DNA from: Tepidiforma sp. | GTDB lineage: Bacteria; Chloroflexota; Dehalococcoidia; Tepidiformales; Tepidiformaceae | Direction of reading: 5' to 3' | Length of the DNA: 64,000 nucleotides | Assembly (NCBI GenBank): GCA_026003935.1 | Contig: BPIE01000002.1 | Location: 62,001-126,000 of the forward strand | Shown here: positions 43,062 through 50,999 of the stretch, piece after piece | Layout of the letters: each line of letters starts with the position of its first letter | Position numbering within the stretch: position 1 is the stretch's first letter | Made by a program: the position numbers and the translations under genes | Notes under the pieces: model-generated | The model's input: only the letters and a program-made list of their open reading frames with translations | Database searches by the model: none | Told to the model about the DNA's origin: nothing

Positions 43062-43090
43062 CCGGGGGGCCGGCGCTGCCGGCCCCCCGG
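43062..43090 (+). terminator. Strong GC hairpin between cpaB and cpaE
   Basis: 13-bp perfect stem CCGGGGGGCCGGC/GCCGGCCCCCCGG with a 3-base loop and no T-tract. Confidence 0.5.
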
Positions 43091-43153
43091 TCAGACCGAT
43101 GACGCAGGCCCCTGGTGGTCGCCGGGGTGCAGACGGTGGAGGAAACGACAACC

Positions 43154-44374
43154 ATGGCACGAGTACCGCAGCTTCTCGTGGTGGACCCGGACAGGGAGAG
43201 CTCGGCCGAGCTGGCCAAGACGCTCCAGATGCTGGGGTTCGGGATTCTCGGGACCGCCGGCTACGGGGTGGAGGCATTCACCCTGTGCTTTCAGATGCGG
43301 CCCGACCTGGTGCTGATGCGGATCGAGGAGCCGCTCGTGCGCCCGGTCCAGACCCTCTCCCGCATCAATGATGGCCTGCCGGACCTGCCGATCATCGTGT
43401 TCTCGACCGAGGCGAACATCCGCCTCATGCGCCAGTCGATGGTTGGGGGCGCGTCGGACTACCTAGTCGAACCGCTGGACCCGGAGGAGCTCGAGACCTC
43501 GATCATGAAGGTGCTCGAGAAGAAGGAACGGGAGGCGATGCGGCGGCGCGGCGAACTCGCCGACCCGGTGGCACAGGGCACCATCATCACGGTGTTCGGC
43601 GCGAAGGGCGGCATCGGGAAAACGACGATCGCGTCGAACCTGGCCGTGGCACTCGCGACGGAGGCGCACCAGACGGTAGCGCTCGTTGATATGGACACGC
43701 GCTTCGGCGACGTGGCGATCACGATGGACATCCCGGTCGAGCGGTCGATCGCGGACCTGGCTCGGAACCTCGACAACGTCGACCGCAACACGCTGCGGGA
43801 ATACCTCGTGGAGCACGAGTCTGGGGTGCGCATCCTCCCGGCACCGACGCGTCCGAGCGACTGGCGGAACCTGAGCTCGGCGCATATCCGGGACGTGGTC
43901 GACGTTCTTTCGCAGACGCACGACTTCGTGATCCTGGATACGCCGGGAACGTTCAATGAAATCGTCGCGGCGGCGATCGAGGTGGGCACGATGATTCTGC
44001 TCATCACGACGCTTGACATGGCGAGCATCAAGGACACCGTCCTGGCACTCGAGATGCTGCACGAGCGGTTTGGCAACGACGACGAGCGCATCAAGGTGGT
44101 GCTGAACCGGGCCGGTGTCGACACCGGAGTACGGGAGAAAGATGTCGAGCGGACGCTGGACACGGACCTGTGGTGGAAGATTCCGCAGGACACCGAGGTC
44201 GTGAAGGCGGCCCAGCTGGGCCGGCCCATCGTTTTGAGCCGGCCGAACAGCCGGGTAGCGACGGAGATCAGGGAGATTGCCCGGGCCCTCGCGGGCATCC
44301 GGGCCCGTTCGAAGGCGCGGAAGAGCGGGGGGCTGGGCGGGCTCCTCGGCGGTCTGTTCCGAAAGAGCGCCTGA
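43154..44374 (+). CDS. cpaE: Tad pilus localisation ATPase CpaE/TadZ
   Basis: A 406-residue protein. Residues 1-120 are an atypical receiver domain (LLVVDPDRESSAELAKTLQ, with MLGFGILGTAGYG and RPDLVLMRIEEP; the phospho-acceptor position is not a clear Asp). Residues 138-385 form a MinD/ParA-type ATPase: deviant Walker A FGAKGGIGKTT (about 149-159), VDMDTRFGDVA, and LDTPGTFNEI. TadZ localises pilus assembly at the cell pole. A Gly/Lys-rich C-terminus ends the protein. GTGGAGG lies upstream of the ATG. Confidence 0.93.
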   Translation: MARVPQLLVVDPDRESSAELAKTLQMLGFGILGTAGYGVEAFTLCFQMRPDLVLMRIEEPLVRPVQTLSRINDGLPDLPIIVFSTEANIRLMRQSMVGGASDYLVEPLDPEELETSIMKVLEKKEREAMRRRGELADPVAQGTIITVFGAKGGIGKTTIASNLAVALATEAHQTVALVDMDTRFGDVAITMDIPVERSIADLARNLDNVDRNTLREYLVEHESGVRILPAPTRPSDWRNLSSAHIRDVVDVLSQTHDFVILDTPGTFNEIVAAAIEVGTMILLITTLDMASIKDTVLALEMLHERFGNDDERIKVVLNRAGVDTGVREKDVERTLDTDLWWKIPQDTEVVKAAQLGRPIVLSRPNSRVATEIREIARALAGIRARSKARKSGGLGGLLGGLFRKSA

Positions 44375-44400
44375 GATGCGTGTGATTGGAGGTTGGCGCC

Positions 44401-46083
44401 ATGCCGGATGACTTTCGCGATCGACGAGCAGCGGGAGACGGGGAGCGCCCGGCATTTGGCTGGGGTGCACGGCGCCGGCTCCTGCCGGGCGACCAGGGTG
44501 TTCCGCCGCGGGCGGAAGGGCCGGCGCCGGAGCCAGGTGCACCAAATCCGCCGGTGGGCAATCCTGATGCGCTGAAACTGCGGCCTTCGGGGCAGCTCGG
44601 GCGGCCTAGCACGGGAAAGCCCTGGGGGCACATCGAGCCGGCCTCTCCACCGCCGCCGGGGATTCCCGGGCAGGGCCGCCCGAGCGGGCTGGCCCGGAAC
44701 GGTGGAGCACAGCCGGCGCAGCACCAAGCCGCTGAGCCTGCCCCCGGGGCGCCGCTCCGGCCCGTGCGGCCGGTGCAGGTGGATGCACCGGGCGGGCGCG
44801 CCGCGGGCGCCAACGCCGTTGCCGAGGCGACGAAGATTCGCCTGCATGAACTGCTTATCGAGGAGCTGGAGCACGGCGCGCTCGAGGGCCTCGCGCCGGA
44901 GCAACAGCGGGAGGCGGTCATCAAAGCCGCGCGCGAACTGCTCGTCCAGGAGGGGCTGCAGCTCGGGGGGATGCCGCGTGACGAGCTGCTCGAGGCTGTC
45001 GCCGACGAGGCGCTGGGGCTGGGACCGCTGGAGCCGCTGCTTCGCGACCCGTCCATCTCTGAAGTGATGGTCAACGACATCGACAAGGTGTATTTCGAAC
45101 GCGAAGGGCGGATTTTCCGGAGCCCTGTGCGTTTCCGCGACAAGGCGCATGTCATGCGCATCATCGAGCGCATCGTAGCCCCGCTCGGGCGGCGCATCGA
45201 CGAATCGAGCCCGATGGTGGATGCCCGCCTGCCGGACGGCTCCCGCGTAAATATCACGATCCCGCCTGCTTCGCCGAAGGCGCCGACGATCACCATTCGA
45301 AAGTTCCGCGCTGACAAGATGCGCATGGCCGACCTCATCGCCGTTGGCGCGTTGAGCGAGCAGACGGCCGAGTTCCTCGCGATGTGCGTCCGGGCGCACC
45401 TCAACATCATCATTTCCGGCGGTACCGGCACCGGTAAGACGACCATCCTCAATGCGCTTTCGGCATTCATTCCGAACACGGAGCGCATCATCACCATCGA
45501 GGACCCTGCCGAACTTCGTCTCCAACAGGACCACGTGATTACGCTCGAGGCGCGGCCTGCGAGTATCGAGGGGAAGAACCAGATCAAGCAGCGCGACCTG
45601 GTGCGGAACTGCCTCCGCATGCGCCCGGACCGCATCATCGTTGGCGAGGTCCGCGGCGAGGAAGCGTTCGACATGCTCCAGGCGATGAACACGGGTCATG
45701 ACGGCTCGATTTCGACGATTCACGCAAATAACCCGCGCGAAGCGCTATCCCGTCTCGAAAACATGGTGCTGATGGCAGGGATGGACCTGCCGTCTCGGGC
45801 CATCCGCGAACAGATTGCTTCAGCGATTCACATCTTCGTTCAGTTGAGCCGGCTGCAGGACGGCTCGCGCAAGGTGACGCACGTGACGGAAGTGAGCGGC
45901 ATGGAGGGAGACACCATCACGCTGCAGGACATCTTCCTGTTCAAGCTGGACCGGGTCGACGAGGACGGAAAGGTGCACGGCTCAATGCGCCCGACCGGGA
46001 TTCGGCCGGGGTTCGCGCACAAGTTCGCCATCGCAGGTATCGAGCTGCCGAACAATCTGTTTGGCACCGGGGAAGGCTGGTAA
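44401..46083 (+). CDS. tadA: Tad pilus secretion ATPase CpaF/TadA
   Basis: A 560-residue type II/IV-secretion-superfamily ATPase. Residues 1-130 are a Pro/Gly/Arg-rich, probably disordered extension not seen in typical TadA. The catalytic part has Walker A GGTGTGKTTI (about 340-349), Asp-box ITIEDPAELRL, Walker B IIVGEVRGEEAFDML and His-box GHDGSISTIHANNPREAL. It powers Flp polymerisation. The chosen ATG follows GGAGG by 8 bases. It is followed closely by tadB. Confidence 0.95.
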   Translation: MPDDFRDRRAAGDGERPAFGWGARRRLLPGDQGVPPRAEGPAPEPGAPNPPVGNPDALKLRPSGQLGRPSTGKPWGHIEPASPPPPGIPGQGRPSGLARNGGAQPAQHQAAEPAPGAPLRPVRPVQVDAPGGRAAGANAVAEATKIRLHELLIEELEHGALEGLAPEQQREAVIKAARELLVQEGLQLGGMPRDELLEAVADEALGLGPLEPLLRDPSISEVMVNDIDKVYFEREGRIFRSPVRFRDKAHVMRIIERIVAPLGRRIDESSPMVDARLPDGSRVNITIPPASPKAPTITIRKFRADKMRMADLIAVGALSEQTAEFLAMCVRAHLNIIISGGTGTGKTTILNALSAFIPNTERIITIEDPAELRLQQDHVITLEARPASIEGKNQIKQRDLVRNCLRMRPDRIIVGEVRGEEAFDMLQAMNTGHDGSISTIHANNPREALSRLENMVLMAGMDLPSRAIREQIASAIHIFVQLSRLQDGSRKVTHVTEVSGMEGDTITLQDIFLFKLDRVDEDGKVHGSMRPTGIRPGFAHKFAIAGIELPNNLFGTGEGW

Positions 46084-46088
46084 CGACG

Positions 46089-47036
46089 ATGCTGGTCCTC
46101 GCGGCAATCTCGACAGGTGTGTGTGCGACGCTCCTGATGCTCTGGGTGTTTGGTTTCGGGGGCGGCGTCGAGGCATCGGCTCGGCTGAGGAAGCTGCGCG
46201 AGGTGGAGGCGCAGCTCCCGCAGGACACGCGGGCGCGGCTGCGGCGTCGGGCGTCGGTAAATTTCGCCGGCATCACGCTGATTTCCGGCAACATCGCTGC
46301 CAATTGGACGCGCGACCTGGAGCGTGCGGGCCTGACCCTGAATGCGAAGGAGTACTTCACGCTGCGCCTGGTGGTAGCGGTCATGTTCGCACTCGTGGGC
46401 GTGGCACTGCTGCCGCTTCCCATCCTGGGTGTGATGCTCGCGCCGCTGGGCTGGCTGCTCGTGGGTTTCTGGCTCAAGCGGCGTATCTCGAGCCGGCTTC
46501 ACAAGATGGAAGGCCAGCTGGTGGAGCTGCTGCAGATGCTTTCCAGCGGGCTCCGGGCGGGGTTCGGCTTGCTGCAGGCGATGGAAGCGGCGGCCGAGCA
46601 GATTCCCGCGCCGCTTTCGGTGGAGATTCGCCGGACGCTGCGGGACACGGCGATGGGTGCCAGCGTGGAGCAGGCTCTCGCGGCGCTCAATGAGCGAGTG
46701 GGGAGCCCCGATTTTGACATTGTCATTACGGCGATCCTGATTCAGCGGAGCGTGGGCGGGAACCTCGCGGAGATTCTCGACAACGTGGCGCACACCATGC
46801 GCGAACGGGAGCGCATCAAGGGCGAAATTCGCACGCTGACGTCGCAGCAGCGAATGACCGGCTACGTCATCGGCGGCATCCCGATTGGTCTGCTCGTCAT
46901 CTTCTACATGATCAGCCCGGAATTTACGGGGCTGCTGTTCACGGACCCGCTGGGGCGGCTGATGCTGATGGGCGCCTTCATCAGCGAGGTCATCGGCTAC
47001 CTCATCATCCAGAAGATCGTCAACATCGAGGTGTAG
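46089..47036 (+). CDS. tadB: Tad inner-membrane platform protein TadB
   Basis: A 315-residue type II secretion F-domain membrane protein with an N-terminal TM, two central TM segments (about 95-140) and a C-terminal one. The T2SSF signature is visible at QLVELLQMLSSGLRAGFGLLQAME and IQRSVGGNLAEILDNVAHTMRER. It forms a platform with TadC. It starts 5 bases after tadA. Confidence 0.93.
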   Translation: MLVLAAISTGVCATLLMLWVFGFGGGVEASARLRKLREVEAQLPQDTRARLRRRASVNFAGITLISGNIAANWTRDLERAGLTLNAKEYFTLRLVVAVMFALVGVALLPLPILGVMLAPLGWLLVGFWLKRRISSRLHKMEGQLVELLQMLSSGLRAGFGLLQAMEAAAEQIPAPLSVEIRRTLRDTAMGASVEQALAALNERVGSPDFDIVITAILIQRSVGGNLAEILDNVAHTMRERERIKGEIRTLTSQQRMTGYVIGGIPIGLLVIFYMISPEFTGLLFTDPLGRLMLMGAFISEVIGYLIIQKIVNIEV

Positions 47037-47040
47037 CGCG

Positions 47041-47943
47041 ATGGAACTCCTCATTGCCTTCAGCACGTTCCTGTTCGTGATGCTGATGACGTACGGCCTC
47101 CTCTACCGGTCGGCGGGGAACTCGGCGATGGATGTGCGTCTCGGCGGCCTGCGCTACACGCGGCCGTCGCGGGAATCGCTCCCCGACCCGGAAGCGGCGT
47201 TCTCGCAGCGCGTCATCAAGCCGCTCATCCAGAGCATCAACCGACAGATCAATGCCATCCTGCCGTCATCCATCGAAGAGCGCGTGGAGATGGCGCTCGT
47301 GCAGGCCGGCCTTCGGATGAAGCCGGGGCAGTTCATCGCGCTGGTGGCGGTGCTCGCTGGCCTGTTCCCGCTCCTGGGGCTTGTCTACTCGATGTCGGCC
47401 GGTCTCGATGCGCAGCGAACGCTGCTCGTGTTCGCCGTGCTAACGGGGATCGGGCTGTATGCGCCGCGGATCTTCCTCCTCGGGCGCATTCGCCGGCGCC
47501 AGAAGGAGATTTGGAAGTCGCTCCCGGACGCCTTCGACCTGATCACGGCCTCGGTGGAAGCCGGCCTCGGGATTGACGCTGCGTTTACGCGGGTCATCGA
47601 GAAGGTGAAGGGGCCGTTTGCTGAGGAGCTGACTCGAACGATGCGCGAGGTGCAGATGGGGCGCGCACGGCGGGATGCGTTCCTCGACATGGCCGACCGC
47701 ACCGGCGTTGATGAGCTGCGCCAGCTCATCAACGCGATTGTGCAGGCGGAAGCGATGGGCATTTCGATCGGCAGCGTCATCCGGGTGCAGACGGGTGTCA
47801 TCCGGACGAAGCGGCGTCAGCGCGCGGAGGAGGCTGCGTTCAAGGCGCCCATCAAGATGGTGTTCCCGCTCGTGTTCTTCATCTTCCCGGCCATCATGAT
47901 CGTGATCGGTGGGCCGGCAATCATCCAGCTGAAGAACCTGTAA
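47041..47943 (+). CDS. tadC: Tad inner-membrane platform protein TadC
   Basis: A 300-residue T2SSF-domain protein. TM segments occur near residues 2-22, 105-140 and 270-297. The F-domain reads SLPDAFDLITASVEAGLGID and NAIVQAEAMGISIGSVIRVQ. Pairs with TadB and lies 4 bases after it. The stop is 1 base from the end of the convergent prepilin peptidase gene, with no terminator between. Confidence 0.93.
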   Translation: MELLIAFSTFLFVMLMTYGLLYRSAGNSAMDVRLGGLRYTRPSRESLPDPEAAFSQRVIKPLIQSINRQINAILPSSIEERVEMALVQAGLRMKPGQFIALVAVLAGLFPLLGLVYSMSAGLDAQRTLLVFAVLTGIGLYAPRIFLLGRIRRRQKEIWKSLPDAFDLITASVEAGLGIDAAFTRVIEKVKGPFAEELTRTMREVQMGRARRDAFLDMADRTGVDELRQLINAIVQAEAMGISIGSVIRVQTGVIRTKRRQRAEEAAFKAPIKMVFPLVFFIFPAIMIVIGGPAIIQLKNL

Positions 47944-47944
47944 T

Positions 47945-48616
47945 TCAGCCGAACCGCTCGAACCAGAGGAGCACGATGACGGCCCCTGCCGCGAGGTAGG
48001 GGCCGTAGCTGTAGGTTGAGCCGCGCCCGCGAAGGACGATGAGCACAGCTGCGACGACGCCGGCCAGGAGGATGCCGAAGACGAGCGCTGACATGACCGC
48101 GGGCCACCCGGTGAGCAGCCCGATGAGCAGGATGAGCTTGGCATCGCCCATGCCGAACGCGGTTTCACGCGAGCGCGCGGCAGCGCCGGCCAGCGCGCCG
48201 AGCGTGAGGAGGGCGAAGGCGGCGACGAGGGCCACCGCTGCGCCGAGGGCGATGTCGAGAGCCGAACGGTCGGGCCAAAGAGGTGCGGCGACCATGGCGG
48301 CTATGATGCCGGGATAGACGAGCTTGTTGGGGATTCGGCGGCGGTCGAAGTCGGTGGAGCTGACGGCGATAAGGAGCAGGCTAAAGGCGGCGGTCAGCCA
48401 CGAGGCAACGGCATCGGGCTGCCCGGGACGAAAGGCGAGGGCGGCGACGAGCGCACCCGCGGGCACCGTGAAGGCGCGGAGGGCCAGCAGGCGCGCTCCC
48501 CGGGCCGGGTCTTCCCGGAATATCGGCTCCCGGTAGCAGCGGTGCTGGACTGCGGGGAACCAAAACCCGAGCAGCGCACCGGCCGCGCCGGCAACAGCTT
48601 CGGCGACCCATTCCAC
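47945..48616 (-). CDS. Prepilin peptidase (CpaA/TadV-type, A24)
   Basis: A 223-residue aspartic peptidase with about 6 TM helices. The catalytic Asp motifs are present: STDFDRRRIPNKLVYPG (about 82-98) and FGMGDAKL (the GxGD motif). It lacks the N-terminal methyltransferase cysteine domain of PilD, as in TadV/CpaA. It should process flp and tadE products. The start is GTG at 48616; the upstream open frame has no family features. It is transcribed toward the tad operon. Confidence 0.9.
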   Translation of the reverse strand: MEWVAEAVAGAAGALLGFWFPAVQHRCYREPIFREDPARGARLLALRAFTVPAGALVAALAFRPGQPDAVASWLTAAFSLLLIAVSSTDFDRRRIPNKLVYPGIIAAMVAAPLWPDRSALDIALGAAVALVAAFALLTLGALAGAAARSRETAFGMGDAKLILLIGLLTGWPAVMSALVFGILLAGVVAAVLIVLRGRGSTYSYGPYLAAGAVIVLLWFERFG

Positions 48617-48665
48617 GGGCGGACTATGGGCGGGGTTGCCATTAGCGGCAACACTGCACCGGCAG

Positions 48666-49016
48666 TCACAGGGGCGAGGACTCGAGTTCCTTACGGAGTT
48701 CTTCGAGAATCCCGGGCGGGATGGGCGCAAAGGGGCCGCCGAGCCGCTCATTCCAGCGCTGCGCGAACGAGGTGACGAACGCGTCTGGCACGGGCGGAGA
48801 CCGCCGGGGAACGAGGGGGGAAACTCCGCGCCCGAGTGCCTCGAACTCTGCTTCGCCAAGGAGTACAGCGAGCGCCTGGAGAAGGTGTTCGACGGTGATT
48901 TCGGACTCCAAGCGAAACGCCGCGAGGGAAGAGGCGGTGGACAGGAGGTCGGCGAGGCGGAGCTGGGAATCTCCCTGCACGTGGTCAGCAGTCGGGGTCT
49001 TCGACCTGGAGGTCAC
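48666..49016 (-). CDS. Hypothetical protein downstream of the MarR regulator
   Basis: A 116-residue protein, mostly helical: LRLADLLSTASSLAAFRLES (about 20-39) and TVEHLLQALAVLLGEAEFEAL. Then a Pro-rich turn and a C-terminal helix. The TVEHLLQALAVLLGE stretch looks superficially like a Clp N-terminal helix pair, but the match is too weak to claim. It overlaps the 3' end of the MarR gene by 32 bases on the same strand, which suggests coupling. Confidence 0.6.
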   Translation of the reverse strand: MTSRSKTPTADHVQGDSQLRLADLLSTASSLAAFRLESEITVEHLLQALAVLLGEAEFEALGRGVSPLVPRRSPPVPDAFVTSFAQRWNERLGGPFAPIPPGILEELRKELESSPL

Positions 49017-49464
49017 GTTTGCGGCGAAGGCTGCCTGATTCCACGAAACGTTCTACGGCACGGGCGAACTCGATCAGCTCAGTGGGGGACATGAACTCCA
49101 TGAGGCCGGCGGCGTAGTCGCGCAGCTCCTCGCGGAGCGAATCGACGACGGCACGCCCGCGGGGTTCGAGCCAGATGCAAATGCTCCGGCGGTCGTTGGG
49201 TGAAACCTCCCGCCGGATAAACCCGCCACGTTCGAGCCGCTCGAGGAGGGCCGAAACGGAAGGCCGGGTCACGTAGAGGCGTTCAGCGAGCTCGGCGTTG
49301 CTCAGCCCTTCCTGTTCGGCGAGGTGACCGAGCAGGCGGAGCTGGGTGACGGTGAGGTTTTCGCGGTCCCAAAGGGTGAGGCGGACGGGGTCGAGCAGGG
49401 CGCTGGCGCGGAAGAGCGCAGTGATGGCGCGCTCCTGTTCGGGGGTGCGTTGCTGGCGCTTCAC
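48985..49464 (-). CDS. MarR-family transcriptional regulator
   Basis: A 159-residue winged-helix repressor. The HTH is LSNAELAERLYVTRPSVSALLERLERGGFI (about 50-79 of the chosen protein) and the wing REVSPNDRRSICIWLEPRG, a classic MarR signature. The start is GTG preceded by GGAGGAGCC. It is divergent from the LLM gene at 49623 with a shared 158-bp regulatory gap, so that gene is its likely target (inference). Ligand unknown. Confidence 0.9.
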   Translation of the reverse strand: MKRQQRTPEQERAITALFRASALLDPVRLTLWDRENLTVTQLRLLGHLAEQEGLSNAELAERLYVTRPSVSALLERLERGGFIRREVSPNDRRSICIWLEPRGRAVVDSLREELRDYAAGLMEFMSPTELIEFARAVERFVESGSLRRKRDLQVEDPDC

Positions 49465-49544
49465 GTGGCTCCTCCGGCGTTCGAATTCCGCCCGTGTCCC
49501 CGGGGTGGATTCTGAGTTGATGGGGAGAGAAGCGCAAATTCCGA

Positions 49545-49578
49545 AGTGCGATGGCTGCACCGCCAGGAAGTTCGCACT
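49545..49578. promoter_or_regulatory. Inverted half-sites, candidate MarR operator
   Basis: AGTGCGA (49545-49551) and TCGCACT (49572-49578), perfect 7-bp inverted arms separated by 20 bases. The right arm overlaps the candidate -35 of the LLM gene. Confidence 0.45.
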
Positions 49579-49600
49579 GCCCTAAGCGTTCTGCTAGACT
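49571..49600 (+). promoter_or_regulatory. Candidate promoter of the LLM gene
   Basis: -35-like TTCGCA (49571-49576), 18-base spacer, -10 TAGACT (49595-49600), 22 bases before the ATG. Confidence 0.5.
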
Positions 49601-49622
49601 CCGCCCACACAGGAGGTTTCGA

Positions 49623-50921
49623 ATGAAGTTCGGGATTTTCTATGAGCACCAGCTTCCCCGCCCGTGGGACGATGGTGCGGAGCTGAAGCTCTTCCAGGAT
49701 GCGCTGGACCAAGTTGAGCTTGCCGATCGCCTGGGCATCGACTTTGCGTGGGAGGTGGAGCATCACTTCCTCGAAGAGTACTCGCACTCGTCGTGTCCTG
49801 AGGTGTTCCTGGCTGCGGCGAGCCAGCGGACGAAGCGCATCCGGCTGGGGCACGGCATCAAGCTGATGCCACCGAACTACAACCCGCCTGCCCGCATCGC
49901 CGAGGAGATTGCGACGCTGGACCTGGTCTCGAACGGCCGAGTCGAGTTCGGGACAGGCGAGTCGGCATCGCGGGCCGAGCTGGAGGGCTTCAACATCAAC
50001 CCGGCGGAGCGGCGGGCGATGTGGCTCGAAACGACCGAGCAGGTCTGCAACATGATGGCGATGGACCCGTACCCCGGGTTCCAGGGCAAGTACTTTTCCA
50101 TGCCGGTTCGCAACGTGGTGCCGAAGCCGGTGCAGAAGCCGCACCCGCCGCTGTGGGTGGCGTGCTCGAACCGGGACACCATCCACCTCGCAGCTCAGCT
50201 GGGCATCGGCGCGCTGACGTTTGCGTTCGTCGACCCCGCCGAAGCGAAGAAGTGGGTGGACGACTACTACGAGACGTTCAAGCGGGAGTGCGTGCCGATC
50301 GGGCACACGGTGAACCCGAACATCGCGATGGTGACGAGCTTCTCGATTCACCACGACCGGGAGGAAGCGTTTCGGCGGGGGTTCGACGGCTTCAAGTTCT
50401 TCCAATTTGGGCTCGGCCATCATTATGTCTTCGGGCACCACAAGCCGGGTCGGACGAATATCTGGGAGAACTACGAGCGGGTAAAGGCGGCCATGGGTGC
50501 CGAGCAGCTCGATTTCCTCGGCGGCGGTACGGACGGCATCGGGACACCTGAGGACCTGCGGCAGCACCTGCGGAAGTTCGCCGACGCTGGCGTCGACCAG
50601 ACGGTATTCATCCAGCAGGGAGGCAAAAACAAGCACGAGCATATCTGCGAGGCGCTGGAGCTGTTCGCTGCGGAGGTGATGCCGGAATTCAAGGAGGAAG
50701 AGGAGCGCCGCCAGCGGCAGAAGATGGACGAACTGGCTCCGTATATCGAGAAGGCCCTGCAGCGGAAGCAGCGCATGCGCGAGCTGACCGACGATGAAAT
50801 CCCGACGTACGCGGCCTACGGGGCGATGATCGCTGAAGTCGATACGTCGAATCTTGAAGGTGCCGCGCGCATCCGTGCAGAGCGCTGGCGGAAGATGCGG
50901 GAGGTGCTCTCGCAGGTCTAG
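49623..50921 (+). CDS. LLM class flavin-dependent oxidoreductase
   Basis: A 432-residue luciferase-like protein, long for the class. The barrel begins MKFGIFYEHQLPRPWDDG, then DFAWEVEHHFLEEYSHS (about 40-56), RIRLGHGIKLMPPNYNPP and GRVEFGTGESASRAELEGF. A long charged helical C-terminus (about 350-432) with DELAPYIEKALQRKQRMREL is unusual. Start: AGGAGG before ATG. A MarR regulator diverges from it, so expression is probably induced by a small molecule. A strong terminator follows. Confidence 0.9.
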   Translation: MKFGIFYEHQLPRPWDDGAELKLFQDALDQVELADRLGIDFAWEVEHHFLEEYSHSSCPEVFLAAASQRTKRIRLGHGIKLMPPNYNPPARIAEEIATLDLVSNGRVEFGTGESASRAELEGFNINPAERRAMWLETTEQVCNMMAMDPYPGFQGKYFSMPVRNVVPKPVQKPHPPLWVACSNRDTIHLAAQLGIGALTFAFVDPAEAKKWVDDYYETFKRECVPIGHTVNPNIAMVTSFSIHHDREEAFRRGFDGFKFFQFGLGHHYVFGHHKPGRTNIWENYERVKAAMGAEQLDFLGGGTDGIGTPEDLRQHLRKFADAGVDQTVFIQQGGKNKHEHICEALELFAAEVMPEFKEEEERRQRQKMDELAPYIEKALQRKQRMRELTDDEIPTYAAYGAMIAEVDTSNLEGAARIRAERWRKMREVLSQV

Positions 50922-50946
50922 CGTTCCGTCAATTCGCCAGGACGCA

Positions 50947-50985
50947 AACGGCCCTCCCCCGTCCGGGGAGGGCCGTTCTGCTTTC
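50947..50985 (+). terminator. Rho-independent terminator after the LLM gene
   Basis: 13-bp perfect stem AACGGCCCTCCCC/GGGGAGGGCCGTT, 5-base loop, followed by CTGCTTT. It may act in both directions between convergent genes. Confidence 0.85.
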
Positions 50986-50999
50986 GCGAAGGCGCATCG

